Below are positions 59,801 through 64,000 of a stretch of DNA of 64,000 bases, one piece after another. A program made the translations under genes and the position numbers. The DNA is taken from the NCBI GenBank assembly GCA_030761205.1, contig JAULJL010000005.1, positions 10,565,501 to 10,629,500 on the forward strand. Reading direction: 5' to 3'. The notes under the pieces were generated by a model that was not told the origin of the DNA, searched no databases, and saw only the letters and a program-made list of their open reading frames with translations. The DNA is from Fremontodendron californicum (lineage: Eukaryota; Streptophyta; Magnoliopsida; Malvales; Malvaceae). Numbering within the stretch: position 1 is the stretch's first letter; each line of letters begins with the position of its first letter.

Positions 59801-60353
59801 TAGAAATAAAATTTTTGCCTCGATAGGCAAAATCTTTTTCTAACATAGAAAGGAATCTTTGAACATGGAAGAGATTATTATTAACTATGTTGTTCCGATT
59901 CTTATTTTTTTTGAAGTATCTACGTTTGACATCCGTGTCAGACGTATATTCGGACATGGGTATGGGAATATGATTCTTCAAGGATCATTCAAATACATCA
60001 AAATTTTGAAAAAATAATTGAATATATCCGTGTCCAATTAAGTTCGAGTAACATAGATTATTAGTATATGCAGGAGTGCACACGCATCGGCATATGACAA
60101 GAACCTGGATGATCAGGTCCATGCAAGTGTGGTTCCTGATGAAGTGATTCAGCCTGAATCCGACAAGTACTGGGCTCCGGACCCGCAGACTGGGGTGTTT
60201 GGTCCTGCTGCACAGCAGCTTAACGCATCTGCAGGTGGGGAGCAAGCCCTCCATTCCTCCCTTGCCAACGGTGGCGTCAACTCGGTCCTGGAGGAAAAGG
60301 CCTGGTTCCGCCCCACAAATATTGAGGACTTGGAGAAGCCACACTCTCAATAA
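56861..60353 (+). CDS. LEA_3-like protein (At5g17165-type), 2 exons
   Basis: The coding exons are 56861-57015 (155 nt) and 60074-60353 (280 nt), joined in phase across a 3058-nt GT/AG intron (donor AG|gttctt, acceptor tatgcag|GAG) to give 144 aa ending at TAA 60351-60353. The ATG at 56861 starts MAANWKSGGGIASLGKRLLN, the conserved start of this plant family. Exon 1 is basic, Ser/Ala-rich and acid-poor, like a mitochondrial presequence, and ends in a Pro and Ala run. Exon 2 begins RSAHASAYDKNLDDQ and has DKYWAPDPQTGVFGP, which resembles the W-x-PDPxTG motif of LEA_3 proteins, then VLEEKAWFRPTNIEDLEKPH. Family members are small stress or seed-associated proteins, several of them mitochondrial; no enzyme activity is known. 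An upstream in-frame ATG at 56657 lies before the TATA-predicted start and is unlikely to be used. Confidence 0.87.
57016..60073 (+). other. 3.06-kb intron of the LEA_3-like gene
   Basis: AT-rich, with donor gttctttc and acceptor ttagtatatgcag. It contains a dispersed repeat copy (58715-59060) and two less AT-rich islands (57650-57830 and 58510-58700) that have no recognisable coding or RNA motif. Confidence 0.8.
58715..59060. repeat. Dispersed AT-rich repeat, copy 3 of 3, in the LEA intron
   Basis: Core aataaaaatatatatttga, then tttaatagtata, followed by aaatttaaattttatcattt and cgatttga/cggtt words, in the same order as the copies at 8100 and 51140. Confidence 0.65.
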
Positions 60354-60473
60354 GTGACTGTTAATGAGCCTATAGAGAAACAATAGGTGTGCTTTTACAG
60401 TCTTTGCTTCAATATAATAAAGTGCAGTGGGAAAACAAACCCTGGTTTAATGTGTTTATGCTTTAGCTGGTAG

Positions 60474-60474
<1 letters not shown>

Positions 60475-60504
<30 letters not shown>
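60475..60504. repeat. (AT)n microsatellite in the LEA gene 3' flank
   Basis: About 14 consecutive TA units, some 125 bp after the stop codon and probably within or just past the 3' UTR. Confidence 0.9.
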
Positions 60505-60507
<3 letters not shown>

Positions 60508-60929
60508 GGGGTATTCTAGTTAGTTGTTGTTTGCATATTTGGTTACTATGAACTCTGTAAAATACGAACTTATGTTTGTAATGCTTGCACGGTATCTTAC
60601 TATAAAATGTTTGGTTATTTTGTCTATGGTATCAGGCTATCATTGCTATGGTTTTCTTGCTTTAGCTCTTAATTTTTAGCTGCTACTATATTTGGCATGT
60701 GCAAGTGTCACGATCATTGCTTTTTCTAAAAGATAAGCTCAATGGGAGGTGTAGTGTAGTGTCGTGTAGCAAGATTTTTTTATTGGATGTGAAATTAATG
60801 AACTTTGTTTATTGTTTAGAACACTTTGACATTTTTTTATTCAAGCTCGTGAGACTCTTGTCACGAGTTTTTCCATCTTACTTATTTTACCCTTCTAGTT
60901 AGTTTGGTGTGGTCATGGTTCGCCCATCC
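60505..60929. other. LEA gene 3' flank
   Basis: No gene recognised. The ORF at 60699-60902 has no supporting feature. Confidence 0.45.
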
Positions 60930-61800
60930 CGTGGCTGTAATCAAACCGAATTCGAATAATGAGAAGTTCGAATTCGATTTGAAATTCGTGGTTTAAAATT
61001 TGGTTCGAGTTCGATCGAGTATTATTTTTTAGGTTCAAGTTCGGTTCGAGATAAAATTGAACTATTCGAACTCGTTCGATTAAATTCGATTTTCATATTC
61101 GAGCTTGAATTCGAGCTCAAATTTTACAAATTTTTTTAATTAAATTTATAAGTAATGAAAAAATTTCAATAGTATAATAACCAAACAATGAACAAATTAC
61201 AAAAAAAACAAAAGAAATTCTAACATACTAGATCTAGAAAGACAGAAATCAAACAACAAAATAACAAAGTAAAAGAATACGAGTTTTTTTTAATAAAGTT
61301 ACATTAGCAGCAAAAACCCAAATTCACTCCTCAATCTTGATGTGATGATGAGGCTATGAGATGATATTTTTTGATATGGTGACGAGGCTATGAGATGAAA
61401 ATGCAAGAGATGAAGCCGTAAGTGGGAGTTGGGGAGAAGCCGCAGGTGGGAGTTGGGTCCAGTGGGAGTGGGAGAGAAAGGAGGAACTGGTCGGAGTTGG
61501 AAACTTGGGACTGGAAAGAGAGAAGGAAAGCGGCAGCACATGTGAGAGAATGAGAAAAATTAGGTTTTAAGATTTTTAATATATATATATATATAAAGGC
61601 TAAAATATTAAATTTATAATTAAAAATGAAAAAACTCGATTAGGCTCATGAGCTACTCAAGTCGGGTATTAGGATATTTGAACTCGGCTCAATAGTTCGA
61701 GCTGCTCGAGCTCGGCTCGATAATGATAAAGCCGAATTCGAATTTTTTTCGAGCAGAACTCGAGTAGTTTGCGAGCACAAGTGTCTCATTTACACTCCTA
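60930..61800. mobile_element. Decayed hAT-like element
   Basis: The left end cgtggctgtaatcaaac and the reverse complement of the right end (taggagtgtaaatgagac) align as diverged inverted repeats. Subterminal regions are full of ttcgaattcga and cgagctcg words on both sides. A GC-richer insert near 61320-61545 has short ORFs without known domains. The target duplication is not clear (gcccatcc and gtctgctc). Confidence 0.6.
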
Positions 61801-62049
61801 GTCTGCTCCATCTGTTGGGACGTTCAGTATGAAATCAGATATTTAAGGTTAATTCTGATATTACTTATCATGAAATCATTATTTATTTATTTTTTAAATG
61901 CGTCTATTATAAATTTTGAAAGTTTTGGAGATTTGGGAGGGTGTCCACCTGGCACTTTTTTTTTTTTTTCGGTGAAGAAGGAGAAAGAAATGAAAGAAGA
62001 GAGAAAGGAAAAAAAAGAAAAAAAAAAAGAAAGAGGAAACAAATTTAAA
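61801..62049. other. Spacer with purine-rich tract
   Basis: A T-run near 61958 is followed by a gaaagaaaaa-type purine tract to about 62040. Nothing else is visible. Confidence 0.45.
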
Positions 62050-63560
62050 AATATTATGTGTTCGTGTTATTTTTTGTTTGTTTAAAATATTATAAATTTA
62101 TATAAATTTTTACACGTTAATAATTCATTTTATGTATATTTTTACGCATTCGTGTATTCATGTCGTGCTCATGTTATTTTTCGTGTTGTGTTTTAATTAT
62201 TTTTCCTATGTTGTATTCGTATCGAATCTCAATTCATCTTATATTTTACATAGTTTGTCATTGTAATTCAATTTAGAAAAAAATTTGTGTGTTCGTGTTT
62301 TGTCTCAATTCATGATATATTTTGCATAATTTGTCATGGTAATTCAATTTAGAGAAAAATTTGTGTGTTCGTGGCGTGTTCTTTTTTTTTTTTTTTTTTG
62401 TGTTTTCTAAGTATTATAAATTTAAATAAATTTTTACACAATAATTTGTTTTATGTATATTTTTTCACGTTATGCATTCGTGTCATTTTGTGTTTTAATT
62501 ATTTTTCTTATGTTGTGTTCCGTGTTGTGTCTCAATTCATCTCATATTTTACATAGTTTGTAATTGTGATTTAATTTAAAGAAAATTTTGTATGTTCGTG
62601 TCTTGTCTCAATTCATGACATATTTTGTATAATTTGTCATAGTGATTCAATTTAGAAAATAATTTGTGTGTTCGTGTTTTTTTTTTTTTTTTTTGTGTTT
62701 TCAAAATATTATAAATTTATATAAAATTTTACACGTTAATAATTTATTTTATGTAAATTTTTACACGTTCGTGTATTCGTGTCATGTTCATGTTATTTTT
62801 CATGTTGTGTTTTAATTATTTTTCTTATGTTGTGTTCGTGTCGTGTCTCAATTTATCTCATATTTTACATAGTTTGTTATTGTTATGTAAAGTTTGAATT
62901 GAATTACACGTTAATAAATTTTTTTAAGTTCGAATTGAAGTGGACAAACATATATTATGTATTCAATTTTTTACACGTTACTAATTAGTTTTACACGTTA
63001 ATAATTTATATAAAATATTATACATTTATATAAATTTTTACATGTTAATAATTCGTTTTATATATATTTTTATACGTTCGTGTATTCGTGTCGTATTCAT
63101 GTTATTTTTAGTGTTGTGTTCATGTCGTGTCTCAATTCGTCTTATATTTTACATAGTTTGTCATTGTTATTCAATTTAGAGAAAAATTTGTGTGTTCATG
63201 TTGTGTCTCAATTCATGACATATTTTGCATAATTTGTCATAGTTGTTCAATTTAGAGAAAAATTTATGTGTTCGTGACGTTTTCGTATTCGTGTTATTTT
63301 TTTTGTATTTTCAAAATATTATAAATTTATATAAACTTTTACACGTTAATAATTAATTTTATACGTTAATAATTTATATAAAGTATTATAAATTTTATAA
63401 AAAAATTTACACGTTAATAATTTGATATAAATATATTTTTATACGTTCGAGTATTCGTGTTGTGTTCATATTATTTTTCCTATGATGTGTTCGTATCGTG
63501 TCTCAACGTTAATAAGTTTTTTTAAATTCGAATTGAAGTGGAAAAACATATGTTATGTAT
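62050..63560. repeat. Tandem array of about five units, period near 300 bp
   Basis: The block aaaatattataaatttata, then taaatttttacacgttaata, recurs at about 62084, 62411, 62703, 63014 and 63313. Each is followed by ttttatgtatatttttacac, cgttcgtgtattcgtgtc, the gtgtctcaattcat and ttttacatagtttgtcattg words and ttcaatttagagaaaaattt in the same order. Within a unit the tctcaattcat...ttgtca segment occurs twice, so it is a higher-order repeat. T-runs of variable length interrupt some units. Confidence 0.9.
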
Positions 63561-63827
63561 TCAAATAAGCAATATTTTTTTTTAATTTTTAATATTATCT
63601 CATTATTTACATATGTTCATTATGATATTATCATTGTTAATATAAAATAAAATTATTTTTTAATTAAAAAATTTAAAATAAAATATAAATATTTTTGCCC
63701 GTAATATAGCGCGAGTCTATTTCTAATATATCTAAAGAATAACTCCGATTCCTATTTTCTAACAACTGGCTTCCAACAAATGCCATCATAATCATGTGTT
63801 TAAAAAGGTGTTAAAAAGAGTGGTGCC
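63561..63827. other. AT-rich spacer before the last hAT
   Basis: Nothing supported apart from AT-rich sequence. Confidence 0.4.
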
Positions 63828-64000
63828 TAGAGGTACTCATGGGCCGGGCTGGGCCGCGACCCGATTTTTTTTGAATTCTTTTGCTCAGGCCCGGTTAGTC
63901 GGCTCATATTTATTGTTCATTATATTATTTTTTTATATATATTTTTAAAATTAAATTTAAAAACTATTATTTTTTTATTAGATAAACAATGATTTGAATC
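63828..64000. mobile_element. hAT element, left end only (cut by window edge)
   Basis: Begins TAGAGGTACTCATGGGCC, then gggctgggccgcgacccg and an AT-rich interior, matching the short hAT family at 32245, 49077 and 53504. The right end lies outside the window, so the target duplication (expected to be ggtggtgcc-like, 8 bp) cannot be checked. Confidence 0.8.

Noticed and set aside
61299..61541. 80-aa minus-strand ORF with Pro/His-rich sequence
   Set aside because: Lies inside a decayed hAT-like element, includes a short tandem repeat and matches no family I know.
1..64000. Search for CRISPR arrays, operons, tRNA and rRNA genes and integrated viruses
   Set aside because: No regularly spaced repeats with unique spacers, no cloverleaf tRNA, no rRNA sequence and no virus-type gene set could be seen. 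Retroelement genes present are copia, Tat-like gypsy and LINE types.

Overview
The window is nuclear DNA of a dicot plant. It has spliced genes with large AT-rich introns, densely nested plant transposable elements (TEs), a chloroplast-derived fragment and AT-rich gene deserts. The repeat style suggests a Malvaceae genome such as cotton, but that is inference, not proof. I found no prokaryotic or viral operon structure, no CRISPR array and no tRNA or rRNA gene.

Host genes. (1) 828-2125 (+) is the last coding exon of a PWWP1/2/3-type chromatin protein; its PWWP domain lies off the left edge. (2) 3351-7760 (-) is a complete three-exon DUF1218 (DESIGUAL/MWL-type) four-helix membrane protein of 211 aa. 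(3) 36495-37034 (+) is a single-exon DUF1639 protein of 179 aa. (4) 56861-60353 (+) is a two-exon LEA_3-like protein of 144 aa with a mitochondrial-type N-terminus and a 3.06-kb intron. I rebuilt the splice structures of genes 2 and 4 by matching GT/AG sites and reading phase.

TE region A (9.0-17.9 kb). A truncated rpoC1 fragment of plastid origin (9041-9504) abuts an LTR-like repeat. That repeat cuts a decayed Ty1/copia element lying on the minus strand (10851-about 17591). The copia is itself interrupted by a hAT element (12747-14146, 8-bp target duplication) and a CACTA element (14190-15958, 3-bp duplication). Removing both restores the copia reading frame across the insertion points. The copia sits beside a LINE RNase H remnant.

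TE region B (20.0-36.3 kb). A CACTA element (20003-36315, TSD ACA) carries fragments of a host hnRNP Q/LIF2-type RRM gene. It was invaded by a 12.1-kb LTR retrotransposon (20136-32212, TSD CTAAC) and by a small hAT (32245-32507, TSD ATACCGAC). The retrotransposon has about 3.03-kb LTRs, an intact Tat-like gag and no pol, so it is non-autonomous. The nest ends 179 bp before the ATG of the DUF1639 gene.

TE region C (37-56.3 kb and 60.9-64 kb). This is a gene desert holding a hAT split by a 4.8-kb solo-LTR-like block, several short hATs of one family with GGCCGGGC-type ends, MULE-type elements with 9-bp duplications, a 1.1-kb foldback made of repeated small palindromes, and a tandem array of about 300 bp period near the right edge.

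The four host genes look functionally unrelated. The interest is in the insertions: gene capture, an insertion at a promoter, the gag-only element, and the foldback as a possible small-RNA source.
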